Positions 44,994 to 52,920 of a DNA stretch of 64,000 nucleotides are shown piece by piece. The translations under genes were made by a program, and so were the position numbers. Under the pieces are notes generated by a model. The model searched no databases. It had not been told where the DNA came from and was given only the letters and a program-made list of their open reading frames with translations. Within the stretch, counting starts at the first letter, position 1, and each line of letters starts with the position of its first letter. This DNA comes from JAAUTT01 sp038213375 (GTDB lineage Bacteria > Bacteroidota > Bacteroidia > Bacteroidales > JAAUTT01). The DNA lies in NCBI GenBank assembly GCA_038213375.1, contig JBBQTB010000012.1, positions 62,001 to 126,000 of the forward strand. The letters run 5' to 3'.

Positions 44994-46400
44994 ATGATAC
45001 TAACTAAAAATCTATTAACCTTAATTCAATTAGGAATTATCCTGAGTTTTCAAGTTCAAGCTCAAAATCAAACCAAAGTAACTGACACAAATCTGGTTCA
45101 GAACCCAAGCTTTGAATCCTTCGAAAAATGCCCTGAGTCACCTACATCAATGAACTTATCCCACAAATTAATTCCCAGTTGGACTTATCCTACGGCGGCC
45201 ACTCCTGATTATTTCAATCGATGCAGTTCAGGTGAAGTGAAAGTGCCCAACAATTTTGCAGGACAAAGTGAGCCTAAAACCGGCAATGCTTATATGGGTT
45301 CGATATTGACCGGAACTGAATACAATTATCGCGAATACTTTCAGGGCACATTAGGCCGACCCCTCGAAAAAGAAAAAAAATATTGTGTTACTTTTTATTA
45401 TCGCCTTGCATCTTATTCAAAATTTGCTGTCGATCAATTGAGTATGTATTTTAGTCAAACCGAGATAAAAACAACCACTAAAGAAAACCTTACGGTTGAT
45501 CCTCAATTAAATAATAAAGCGGGGCTTTTTCTCGACAATATCGGTGATTGGGAAAGGTTTTGTCAGGTATATATTGCTTCTGGAAATGAACGCTATTTTA
45601 CCGTAGGAAATTTTAAGAATTACGAACATACGAATTATGTGGTTACTGACAAGAATGCCACTAACCTTCGCAATAAATCTTATGCATTTTATTTTTTCGA
45701 CGATTTCTCCATCAAGGAATTGGAAAACTGTAATGATTGTCCTTGTGTTCCTCATTCGATGGATGTTGCTTTGATCGACTCAAGCTATACAGGTGGTTTT
45801 GATACCCGCACAGGCATATTTAAAGGTAAAAAAGATGACGGAAAAATTACTTTGGCAATTCGTGGCGGCACAGCGCCCTATAAAGTTCAATGGTCAAACA
45901 ATAAAACCGGCACAAGCTTGACAAATCTCCCGGCAGGAACATATTCCTATACGGCAAAAGATTTGTATAACTGTACTTCCACAGGAAAGATAATATTTAA
46001 GGAAGCTGAAATACCAGCTGATGCGTTGACTGATGGTTTGAAAAGTATAGAAGAGGGAACCGCTATTGTTCTTAAAAACATTTTTTTCGAATACAATAAA
46101 ACAGCACTTTTACCGGTTTCGTTTAGCGAACTTGATAAGGTAGTTGTATTTATAAAGGAAACAGGTGTTAAGTTAATTGAAATTGGTGGACATACTGATA
46201 GTGATGGTTCTGATAGTTATAACAAAACCCTGAGCCAGGGAAGGGCGAAATCGGTGGTTGAATATTTAATCACAAATGGGATTGAATCAAACCGCTTGCG
46301 GGCAATGGGATATGGAAAATCAAAGCCCATTGATACAAATCTTACACCCGAAGGAAAAGCTACTAACCGAAGGGTAGAATTTTTCCTAGTTAAAAAATAA
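44994..46400 (+). CDS. OmpA-family protein with jelly-roll-like and SprB-like repeat domains
   Basis: A 468-residue secreted protein: signal peptide (to VQAQ); an N-terminal domain (~35-245; LVQNPSFESFEKCP, WTYPTAATPDYFNRC) of carbohydrate-binding-like look; a single SprB-like repeat (~275-335; AIRGGTAPYKVQWSNNKTG, LPAGTYSYTAKDLYNCTST); and an OmpA peptidoglycan-binding domain (~355-468; IGGHTDSDGSDSYNKTLSQGRAKSV, TPEGKATNRRVEF). SprB repeats occur in gliding-linked adhesins. Forms an operon with the next gene, 25 bases away. Confidence 0.87.
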   Translation: MILTKNLLTLIQLGIILSFQVQAQNQTKVTDTNLVQNPSFESFEKCPESPTSMNLSHKLIPSWTYPTAATPDYFNRCSSGEVKVPNNFAGQSEPKTGNAYMGSILTGTEYNYREYFQGTLGRPLEKEKKYCVTFYYRLASYSKFAVDQLSMYFSQTEIKTTTKENLTVDPQLNNKAGLFLDNIGDWERFCQVYIASGNERYFTVGNFKNYEHTNYVVTDKNATNLRNKSYAFYFFDDFSIKELENCNDCPCVPHSMDVALIDSSYTGGFDTRTGIFKGKKDDGKITLAIRGGTAPYKVQWSNNKTGTSLTNLPAGTYSYTAKDLYNCTSTGKIIFKEAEIPADALTDGLKSIEEGTAIVLKNIFFEYNKTALLPVSFSELDKVVVFIKETGVKLIEIGGHTDSDGSDSYNKTLSQGRAKSVVEYLITNGIESNRLRAMGYGKSKPIDTNLTPEGKATNRRVEFFLVKK

Positions 46401-46425
46401 GTTTACATTACGAAAACTGCAAACA

Positions 46426-48402
46426 ATGAAACAATTTTACATCATTCTGGTTGCTATATATTTATCAGTCAGCACATATTCTCAATCATCTGTAAAAGGA
46501 TATAAATACATCGAAAAATCTGAGTTCGATAAAGCAGTTGAAGCTTTTAACAAACATTTAAAGGACGATTCAACCAATAGTGTGTCATACTTTGGGTTAG
46601 CTTTAGCTTTGGCCGGTGAGGATAATGTTAACCATGATTATTTTAAAGCTTGGGATAGTTATCAAAGGGCAAACAAATACTTTTCGAAAATCACCCCTGA
46701 GGAAACTGAGTTTATGAAACAGTTTTTCACGGTAAGCGATCCTCGAAAGAGAAATAAAACCGTAAGGTTCAACTATGATACTGAAGAAAAATTGATTGAG
46801 GAAAAACTCATTAAATATGTTAGAGAAGAAAACAATGTGGATATTGCCGAACATTTTATTGCAGTATATCCAAATTCTAAGTATTACGAAAATGTAGTTC
46901 ATATTCGCAATCATATCAAATTTCGCACAGCCGAAAAAGCGAATACATTTGAAGCTTACGATGATTTTATAAAAAAATATCCTAACGCTGCCCAGATGCC
47001 AAAAGCAATAAATGCTTGTTATGCCTTAGCCTTCGAAATCGCAAAAAAGGAAAATACCATTGCCGCATATTCAAAATTCGTACGTGAATACCCAAAAGCG
47101 GATCAATATTTTGAGGCCTTGCGAAATCGCGATCAGTTAGCGTTTAGCGATGCAAAGAGGAAAAATACGATCGAATCATTGGAAAGTTTTATTGACACGT
47201 ATCCGAAAGCTCTTCAGATTATGAATGCCAGAAATATACTCCGAAAGCTTTTATATGATAAAGCAAAGGAAGTGAATACTTTGGAAGCTTACAACGATTT
47301 TATTGCAAAATATCCTGATGGTGAGTATTTTGTCGATATTTTCAATTTAAAATCGAATGTTTTAGGAAAAAAAATGGCCGAACGCTTCGAAGGAGCAAAA
47401 GACGGAATTCAATGGATTAAGGGATTTGATTTTGATGAAAAGGACGACGAGGCAGGAGGGATTGCTGTAACCCCTGATGGAAAAACTATTATTGCCGGAA
47501 ACCGCCAGAAATCGGATCAGGAAGGTACACAGAGCTGGCTTCTCAGTGTTGACAATACCGGAAAAGTTCTATGGAACAAAGCGTTCGGCACAAAAACATA
47601 CAACCATGCAAATCTCATGACAATGACTCCGAAAGGAGATTTAATTGTAACGGGCTGGACTGGACCTGCCAAAGATACCATTGCACGCAGATCCTGGATA
47701 TTTAAAGTAGGTCAGAACGGCAATGGCTTGTGGGAAAAAAATGTAGAGGGAAACGAAACAAAAGATTTTGTGCTCACTCCGGAGGGTGAAATGTACCTGA
47801 GCGGATATATGTTTGACGATTCGATCCGTATTAAAACATTCCTGCTAAAGTTGAACCCGGAGGCGCGCAAACTTTGGTCGAGACAATATGTGAAAAGAGG
47901 CATATTAAATGGTATTAAAATTAATACTAAAAATGAAATAGTATGTACAGCAGGTCGCTGGTTATGGCGTCTTGATAAGCAGGGTTATTTGCTATGGGAA
48001 AAAATGCTGACACCAACTGATAGTATTTACGCTCCCCAATATGTGAATAATCAATTAATGTTTTGCGGATCAAGAAATACATTACCTCTGATATCAAAAA
48101 TGAATGAAACCGGAAATATTTCCAACGTATTTTATCTGCAAAATGCTCCTCCAGGTCAAATTGTGACTTGCATTGGAATGCCGAATAAGCGTGTTCTGTG
48201 CCTTGAGACTGCACAAAATCAGGTAAAAATAAGAATCCTCGATGAAAAAGGACTAGAGCAGAAATCGTTGCTAATTCCACAGGCAAAAATTGCAGGACAA
48301 GGATCTGTTTACTGTAACGTGGCAGGTGAGGTATATTTGACTTTTACTTCACTAAATGAACAAAACCAGGGTGATATAGGGGTTATGAAACTAAACTTCT
48401 AA
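46426..48402 (+). CDS. Secreted helical-repeat plus beta-propeller protein
   Basis: A 658-residue protein with signal peptide (MKQFYIILVAIYLSVSTYSQ). N-terminal half: TPR start (YKYIEKSEFDKAVEAFNKHL) and at least four ~38-residue repeats of the form NTxEAYxDFIxKYPxAxx (FEAYDDFIKKYPNA, IAAYSKFVREYPKA, IESLESFIDTYPKA, LEAYNDFIAKYPDG). C-terminal half (~320-658): propeller of PQQ/WD look (GGIAVTPDGKTIIAGNRQ, WNKAFGTKTYN, YLSGYMFDD). Likely a partner of the OmpA-like protein upstream; no enzyme motif. Confidence 0.75.
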   Translation: MKQFYIILVAIYLSVSTYSQSSVKGYKYIEKSEFDKAVEAFNKHLKDDSTNSVSYFGLALALAGEDNVNHDYFKAWDSYQRANKYFSKITPEETEFMKQFFTVSDPRKRNKTVRFNYDTEEKLIEEKLIKYVREENNVDIAEHFIAVYPNSKYYENVVHIRNHIKFRTAEKANTFEAYDDFIKKYPNAAQMPKAINACYALAFEIAKKENTIAAYSKFVREYPKADQYFEALRNRDQLAFSDAKRKNTIESLESFIDTYPKALQIMNARNILRKLLYDKAKEVNTLEAYNDFIAKYPDGEYFVDIFNLKSNVLGKKMAERFEGAKDGIQWIKGFDFDEKDDEAGGIAVTPDGKTIIAGNRQKSDQEGTQSWLLSVDNTGKVLWNKAFGTKTYNHANLMTMTPKGDLIVTGWTGPAKDTIARRSWIFKVGQNGNGLWEKNVEGNETKDFVLTPEGEMYLSGYMFDDSIRIKTFLLKLNPEARKLWSRQYVKRGILNGIKINTKNEIVCTAGRWLWRLDKQGYLLWEKMLTPTDSIYAPQYVNNQLMFCGSRNTLPLISKMNETGNISNVFYLQNAPPGQIVTCIGMPNKRVLCLETAQNQVKIRILDEKGLEQKSLLIPQAKIAGQGSVYCNVAGEVYLTFTSLNEQNQGDIGVMKLNF

Positions 48403-48544
48403 CAAATATGACTTTTGTCATTCTTTTTTTTGAAATTTTAAAATAACCCATTATATTTGAAAGCGGCTTACCATAATTTTCAGGTATGCTGCTTTATTTT
48501 ATAAATATTTATATATTTTAAATCTAGCTAACTAACACTATAAT

Positions 48545-50008
48545 ATGAATAAAGAATCATCAGGTAAAGTAAAATTTTACAGTGGAGAAGAAATTCCATT
48601 GGAGTTACACAAAGTAAGGGTTGTTCAGAAACTTTTTCTAAATCCTATTGATCAACGACTTAAAGCAATGGAGGATGCTGGGTTTAATACCTTTCAACTG
48701 AATACTAAGGATGTATTTCTTGATATGCTTACCGATTCGGGAACCAATGCTATGAGTGATAATCAGGTTGCATCTATGCTTCAGGCAGATGATGCATACG
48801 CAGGATCACAAAGTTTTTATCGCATGGAAGGTGCTATTCGTGAGGTATTTGGAACCCATTATGTATTGCCGGTTCACCAAGGAAGAGCTGCAGAAAATAT
48901 TATTTCTCAAGTCTTTATTAAAAAAGGTGATGTTATTCCTATGAATTATCATTTCACCACAACCAAAGCACATATGGAGCTTAATGGTGGAACAATATTC
49001 GAAATTTATACTGACGAAGCGCTAAAAATTAAAAGTAATAATCCATTTAAAGGGAATATTGATATTCAAAAATTAAAGGACCTGATAAAAAAGTATGGTA
49101 CGGATTGCATTCCTTTTATTCGTTTCGAAGCATCAACAAACCTAATTGGTGGTCAGCCATTTTCCATCGCTAACATGCGTGAAGTTTGTAATATAGCAAA
49201 GGAGCATGGTATTATGATGGTTATGGATGCCAGTTTAATTGGTGAAAACGCCTATTTTATCAAACAACGTGAAGAGGAATTTAAAAATACCTCCATCAAA
49301 GATATTTTACTTTTGATGTTTAGTCTAGTAGATCTTTCATATTTTTCAAGCCGTAAGGTGAGCTCAACACGAGGTGGCGGTATTTGCACTAATCGTAAGG
49401 ACTTGTACGATAAAATGCGCGATTTGGTAACCCTGTATGAAGGTTTTTTAACATACGGAGGTATGTCAGTCCGCGAAATTGAAGCGATGGCTGTTGGCAT
49501 CCGTGAAACTACCGACGAAACTGTTATTAGCCAGTCACCTTCATTCATCGCATATCTTGTTAATGCATTGGATAAATTAGGCATACCGGTTGTTACACCT
49601 GCTGGTGCATTAGGATGCCATATCGATTGTATGGGGTTTTTACCACATGTTCCTCAGACTGAATATCCTGCCGGAGCATTAGCTACTGCGTTATTTATTA
49701 TTTCGGGATGTCGTGGTATGGAACGAGGCACTATTTCCAGCGTAAGAGATGATAATGGTAAGGATATATTAGCCGATGTGGAATTACTACGTCTGGCATT
49801 CCCACGCAGAGTCTTTACTCTTTCTCAAACTATGTTTACTCTCGACAGATTAACGTGGTTATTTAAAAACCGCAATTTGGTTGGTGGTTTAAGATTTGTG
49901 GAAGAGCCGCCGGTTTTACGTTTCTTCAACGGTCGCCTCGAACCCACAAGTGATTGGCCACAGAAACTGGTAAAACAGTTTAAGATTGATTTCGGGGACA
50001 GTTTATAA
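48545..50008 (+). CDS. Tryptophanase/tyrosine phenol-lyase family enzyme, divergent
   Basis: A 487-residue PLP beta-eliminating lyase. Shared with TnaA and TPL: LLTDSGTNAMSD, DDAYAGSQSFY (Y85), HQGRAAEN, N199 in TNLIGGQP, D228, and lysine K271 in SSRKVSS where the family has the PLP lysine. It departs at key sites: Thr before HQGR is V110, and the Arg of DATR/DSAR is L231. The later GMERG (R394) is TPL-like rather than TnaA-like. So indole or phenol release should not be assumed; substrate unknown. Own strong terminator, single gene. Confidence 0.75.
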   Translation: MNKESSGKVKFYSGEEIPLELHKVRVVQKLFLNPIDQRLKAMEDAGFNTFQLNTKDVFLDMLTDSGTNAMSDNQVASMLQADDAYAGSQSFYRMEGAIREVFGTHYVLPVHQGRAAENIISQVFIKKGDVIPMNYHFTTTKAHMELNGGTIFEIYTDEALKIKSNNPFKGNIDIQKLKDLIKKYGTDCIPFIRFEASTNLIGGQPFSIANMREVCNIAKEHGIMMVMDASLIGENAYFIKQREEEFKNTSIKDILLLMFSLVDLSYFSSRKVSSTRGGGICTNRKDLYDKMRDLVTLYEGFLTYGGMSVREIEAMAVGIRETTDETVISQSPSFIAYLVNALDKLGIPVVTPAGALGCHIDCMGFLPHVPQTEYPAGALATALFIISGCRGMERGTISSVRDDNGKDILADVELLRLAFPRRVFTLSQTMFTLDRLTWLFKNRNLVGGLRFVEEPPVLRFFNGRLEPTSDWPQKLVKQFKIDFGDSL

Positions 50009-50029
50009 TAATTATTCTGCTTGTCCTTT

Positions 50030-50067
50030 ATACCTTTTCAGAGCAGCTCTGAAAGGGTATTTTTTTT
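50030..50067 (+). terminator. Rho-independent terminator of the tryptophanase-like gene
   Basis: Long stem ATACCTTTTCAGAGC against AGCTCTGAAAGGGTAT with a G-T pair, then eight T. Confidence 0.92.
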
Positions 50068-50090
50068 GTACATTTGGAAATATTTTTCAT

Positions 50091-50498
50091 ATGGAATTAA
50101 CATTAAGCTCTCCAGCCTTATTTTTCTCTGCTATATCTTTATTGATGCTGGCTTATACAAACCGATTTTTATCTTTGGCTCAATTAGTTCGCAGTTTACA
50201 TACTCAGTATAAGGAAAAACCGTCAGAAATTATATTTGGTCAGATACAAAACCTACGAAAGAGACTACATTTAATAAGGAATATGCAGATAGCAGGTATT
50301 TCTAGTTTGCTATTATGTGTTTTGTGCATGTTTCTTATCTATATCAACGAAATGAGGTCGGCTGAAATTATTTTTGGCATTGCCATGATTTTATTAATAC
50401 TTTCGCTTTCATTGTCCATTTGGGAAATTCAAATATCAGTGAAAGCTTTGGATTTGCATTTATCTGATTTAGAGGAAGAAGCTGAAAAAACAAAATAA
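50091..50498 (+). CDS. DUF2721 membrane protein
   Basis: A 135-residue protein with three membrane helices (FFSAISLLMLAYTNRFLSLA, IAGISSLLLCVLCMFLIYI, IIFGIAMILLILSLSLSIWEI). The frame is open further left, but 49986-50090 covers the upstream terminator, so ATG 50091 is taken. The conserved NRFLSLAQLVR segment after helix 1 fits DUF2721. Role unknown. DUF3820 follows 26 bases on. Confidence 0.82.
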   Translation: MELTLSSPALFFSAISLLMLAYTNRFLSLAQLVRSLHTQYKEKPSEIIFGQIQNLRKRLHLIRNMQIAGISSLLLCVLCMFLIYINEMRSAEIIFGIAMILLILSLSLSIWEIQISVKALDLHLSDLEEEAEKTK

Positions 50499-50524
50499 GT
50501 AGGAGAGGGGTAGATAAAATTTTA

Positions 50525-50779
50525 ATGATAAACGAAACAACTGAGCCTAATCATAAATGGCTCATCAAATTAGCCCATACAAAAATGCCCTTCGGAAAAT
50601 ATGAAGGTTATTATCTTTCGGAACTTCCTGAAGCTTATGTGGTATGGTTTAAACAAAAAGGCTTTCCAAAAAATGAATTAGGCGTTATGTTTGCTGAAAT
50701 TTATGAAATCAAATTGAATGGTCTGGAATCGATTCTGCGAAAGATACGTAAGGATTTTCCTTTAAAATCAGGCAACTAA
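50525..50779 (+). CDS. DUF3820 family protein
   Basis: An 84-residue cytoplasmic protein with the DUF3820 core MPFGKYEGYYLSELPEAYVVWFKQKGFP. Similar folds occur in putative quorum-sensing-regulated factors and exonuclease-like tails; role unknown. Likely cotranscribed with DUF2721. Confidence 0.85.
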   Translation: MINETTEPNHKWLIKLAHTKMPFGKYEGYYLSELPEAYVVWFKQKGFPKNELGVMFAEIYEIKLNGLESILRKIRKDFPLKSGN

Positions 50780-50899
50780 AAATGCAAGTTTTAAAAGAAA
50801 AAATATTCCGAGAACCAGAATCAAAAAAAACAAAAATCTTGGAATAAAGACAGTTTTGCGATCATCCCTTTTTATTTTGTTATCCAAGTAACTCTGCAT
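50768..50899 (-). CDS. Small single-helix membrane protein
   Basis: 43 residues starting MQSYLDNKIKRDDRK, then one long membrane helix (FLFFLILVLGIFFLLKLAFL). Its ATG lies 20 bases inside the 3' end of the SiaC-like gene; its 3' end overlaps the converging DUF3820 gene by 12 bases. Coding is plausible from position and composition but not proven. Confidence 0.45.
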   Translation of the reverse strand: MQSYLDNKIKRDDRKTVFIPRFLFFLILVLGIFFLLKLAFLVA

Positions 50900-51254
50900 A
50901 TTCATGAAAATTAAAGGGGAGTTTAACAATTGATTCAAATTCCTTTCCTGTTTCATAACCATCATCATCGCCTTCTTCATAAAACCAATTGACTGTTGCA
51001 GAAGTAATATTTTTATTGTCAGCAATATTTGAAAGTAGCGAAAATATTTGTTTTGAACTACTTGTATTCATATATTCTAGTCTAAGGTCTAGAATTATCT
51101 TTTCCGCAGTGCATTCATTAGCCCAGTCCAGCAAAGGATTGTAAAATGAAAATGGATCTTCCGGGAGTGATTTTCCGGAAAGTAACATGTTACCATTTGG
51201 GTTAAATTCAACCCTTGGAGTTCCTTTAGTTTCTTGTAAAAAAATTGCTTTCAT
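50880..51254 (-). CDS. SiaC-like regulatory phosphoprotein (DUF1987)
   Basis: A 124-residue DUF1987 protein. Family blocks: TPRVEFNPNGNMLLSGKSLPEDPFSFYNPLLDW, LRLEYMNTSSSKQI and WFYEEGDDDGYETGKEFE. In P. aeruginosa SiaC the Thr of NTSS (T68) is phosphorylated by SiaB, and free SiaC stimulates the diguanylate cyclase SiaD. T64 here is the matching residue. No siaA, siaB or siaD neighbour is present, so its partners lie elsewhere or differ. Confidence 0.87.
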   Translation of the reverse strand: MKAIFLQETKGTPRVEFNPNGNMLLSGKSLPEDPFSFYNPLLDWANECTAEKIILDLRLEYMNTSSSKQIFSLLSNIADNKNITSATVNWFYEEGDDDGYETGKEFESIVKLPFNFHEYAELLG

Positions 51255-51522
51255 ACGTTAGGATTTACTTGAGTCTTTCTCTCTTAATTTAAATTTTTAT
51301 TGAAATAACGTAAAACAAATCAATTTGATAGAATCTTTTGATAAGTTATCAATTTAACTTGACGAAAATAATTAAAATAACTTTAAACAACGTAAAGTCC
51401 ATTGTTATAAAAGCCAAGGAATATTTCTACATATTGAAGGTTATGAAACAAAAATTACCTTACAAATGTCCTATAATTTATATTATGTTAAATAGAAATA
51501 TTCCAAAACCTCACTACATAAA

Positions 51523-51545
51523 AAAAGCCGCACATGGCGGCTTTT
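51523..51545 (-). terminator. Rho-independent terminator of the TPR gene
   Basis: Arms AAAAGCCGC and GCGGCTTTT, loop ACATG; on the minus strand a run of seven T follows. Sits 20 bases past the TPR gene stop. Confidence 0.88.
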
Positions 51546-51564
51546 AAAAATAACACTTTCGAAA

Positions 51565-52875
51565 TTATTTAATTTCTTGAATTAATTTATTAACCCTTTC
51601 GAGCTGGTCGGTCATCTTTAAACGGTAATACAATGTTTTAAGTGTTTCTAATGCTGATTTCATATTTGTTGAGCCCTCAGGTGAACTTTTTGCAATTTCA
51701 TAAGCCTTTTCCATGAATGGAATTACTTTTTTAAATTCTTCATCAGCTATCACCTTCTTGTCTAAATATTTTTTATTATCTAATTCCGAATTAGCTGCTT
51801 CAGTTAATTTTACAGCATTGTTAAAGTAAACTACTGCAAGATTAAAATATGCGTCAAAATAATTGGGATCTAACTCTATTGCTTTTTTATAAGATTCAAC
51901 CGCTTTGTCCATATTCCCAATCTTGTCATACAAAGTACCGTCAGCAAAATAGAATGACTTATTGGATGGATCATTCTTTTTGGCTTTCTCAAGATATTCA
52001 AGAGCTGCCTGACTGTTGTTTGTAATCAAATAATAATTGATAATTTCGATAAGAATACCTACATTTTCAGGATAAGTAGCAAAGCCTTGTTTTAAAGAAT
52101 TAAATGCTTTTGCAGAATCTCCTTTGGCTAGGTATGCTTTATAAAGATTGTTATAAAGACCAGGCTCTTTATACTTCAAATCGGCTGCTTTTTGAAAATA
52201 TTTGATTGCATCTTCATAATTTTTACTTTCGTTAGACGTGAGTCCAGTATAATAAATGATGACTGTATCAATCACGTTTACTTGCTTCATTTCACTTATA
52301 TTAACTTCCATTTTAAATGATTCGGAAGAACAAGCAAAATCTTGAATACTATAACAATTAAGTGCTTTCTTTTGATATAAATCTTTAAGACTTTTTAGGC
52401 CTTCTGCTATTTTTTTGGTTAATTTAACTTCAGTATCCAACTCTATTGCCTTATTATAGCAAGCAAAAGCTTCGTCAAGTGGTTTTGGATGAATAACCTG
52501 AGTTTCTTTCCAATCTTTTAATACTGCATTTTCAATATCCAAAACCATCCGTTCGTAAACCCATTGCTCCTTACCATTTTGAAAGGTTTTAACTTCTTTT
52601 GGATCCTTAAATAATAATTTAATCTCAGTGGCTGACATTCCAGCCCTTAAATTCTGGGTATTTACTTCAGCAACTTCCTGAAATAATTTTGCTCTTTCAA
52701 TCCAGGTTTTAGGTGCCGCGCTCTTTTTGGGATCTTCAAGGGTCTTATTGCTTTTTTCAAGCTTACTTTCAAGCGATTTGTAATTTGGACCCGAAGAAAC
52801 ATCTGTTTGGGCCTGAAGGTTTATCAAGCCTGCAATAAATAATGCAATAAAAAATGTTATCCGTTTCATTTTCAA
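51565..52875 (-). CDS. Secreted tetratricopeptide repeat protein
   Basis: A 436-residue protein with signal peptide (MKMKRITFFIALFIAGLINLQAQ). At least five TPR units, best in YEDAIKYFQKAADLKYKEPGLYNNLYKAYLAKGD and MDKAVESYKKAIELDPNYFDAYFNLAVVYFNNA. N-terminal part has a helical zone with GMSATEIKLLFKDPKE. It serves as a protein-binding scaffold in the periplasm; partners unknown. Lies 45 bases after gyrA on the same strand, possibly in one transcript. Confidence 0.86.
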   Translation of the reverse strand: MKMKRITFFIALFIAGLINLQAQTDVSSGPNYKSLESKLEKSNKTLEDPKKSAAPKTWIERAKLFQEVAEVNTQNLRAGMSATEIKLLFKDPKEVKTFQNGKEQWVYERMVLDIENAVLKDWKETQVIHPKPLDEAFACYNKAIELDTEVKLTKKIAEGLKSLKDLYQKKALNCYSIQDFACSSESFKMEVNISEMKQVNVIDTVIIYYTGLTSNESKNYEDAIKYFQKAADLKYKEPGLYNNLYKAYLAKGDSAKAFNSLKQGFATYPENVGILIEIINYYLITNNSQAALEYLEKAKKNDPSNKSFYFADGTLYDKIGNMDKAVESYKKAIELDPNYFDAYFNLAVVYFNNAVKLTEAANSELDNKKYLDKKVIADEEFKKVIPFMEKAYEIAKSSPEGSTNMKSALETLKTLYYRLKMTDQLERVNKLIQEIK

Positions 52876-52920
52876 TTTATTATTAAAGTTAGAAAAAATA
52901 TTTATTCAAAGTAAAGTCAT

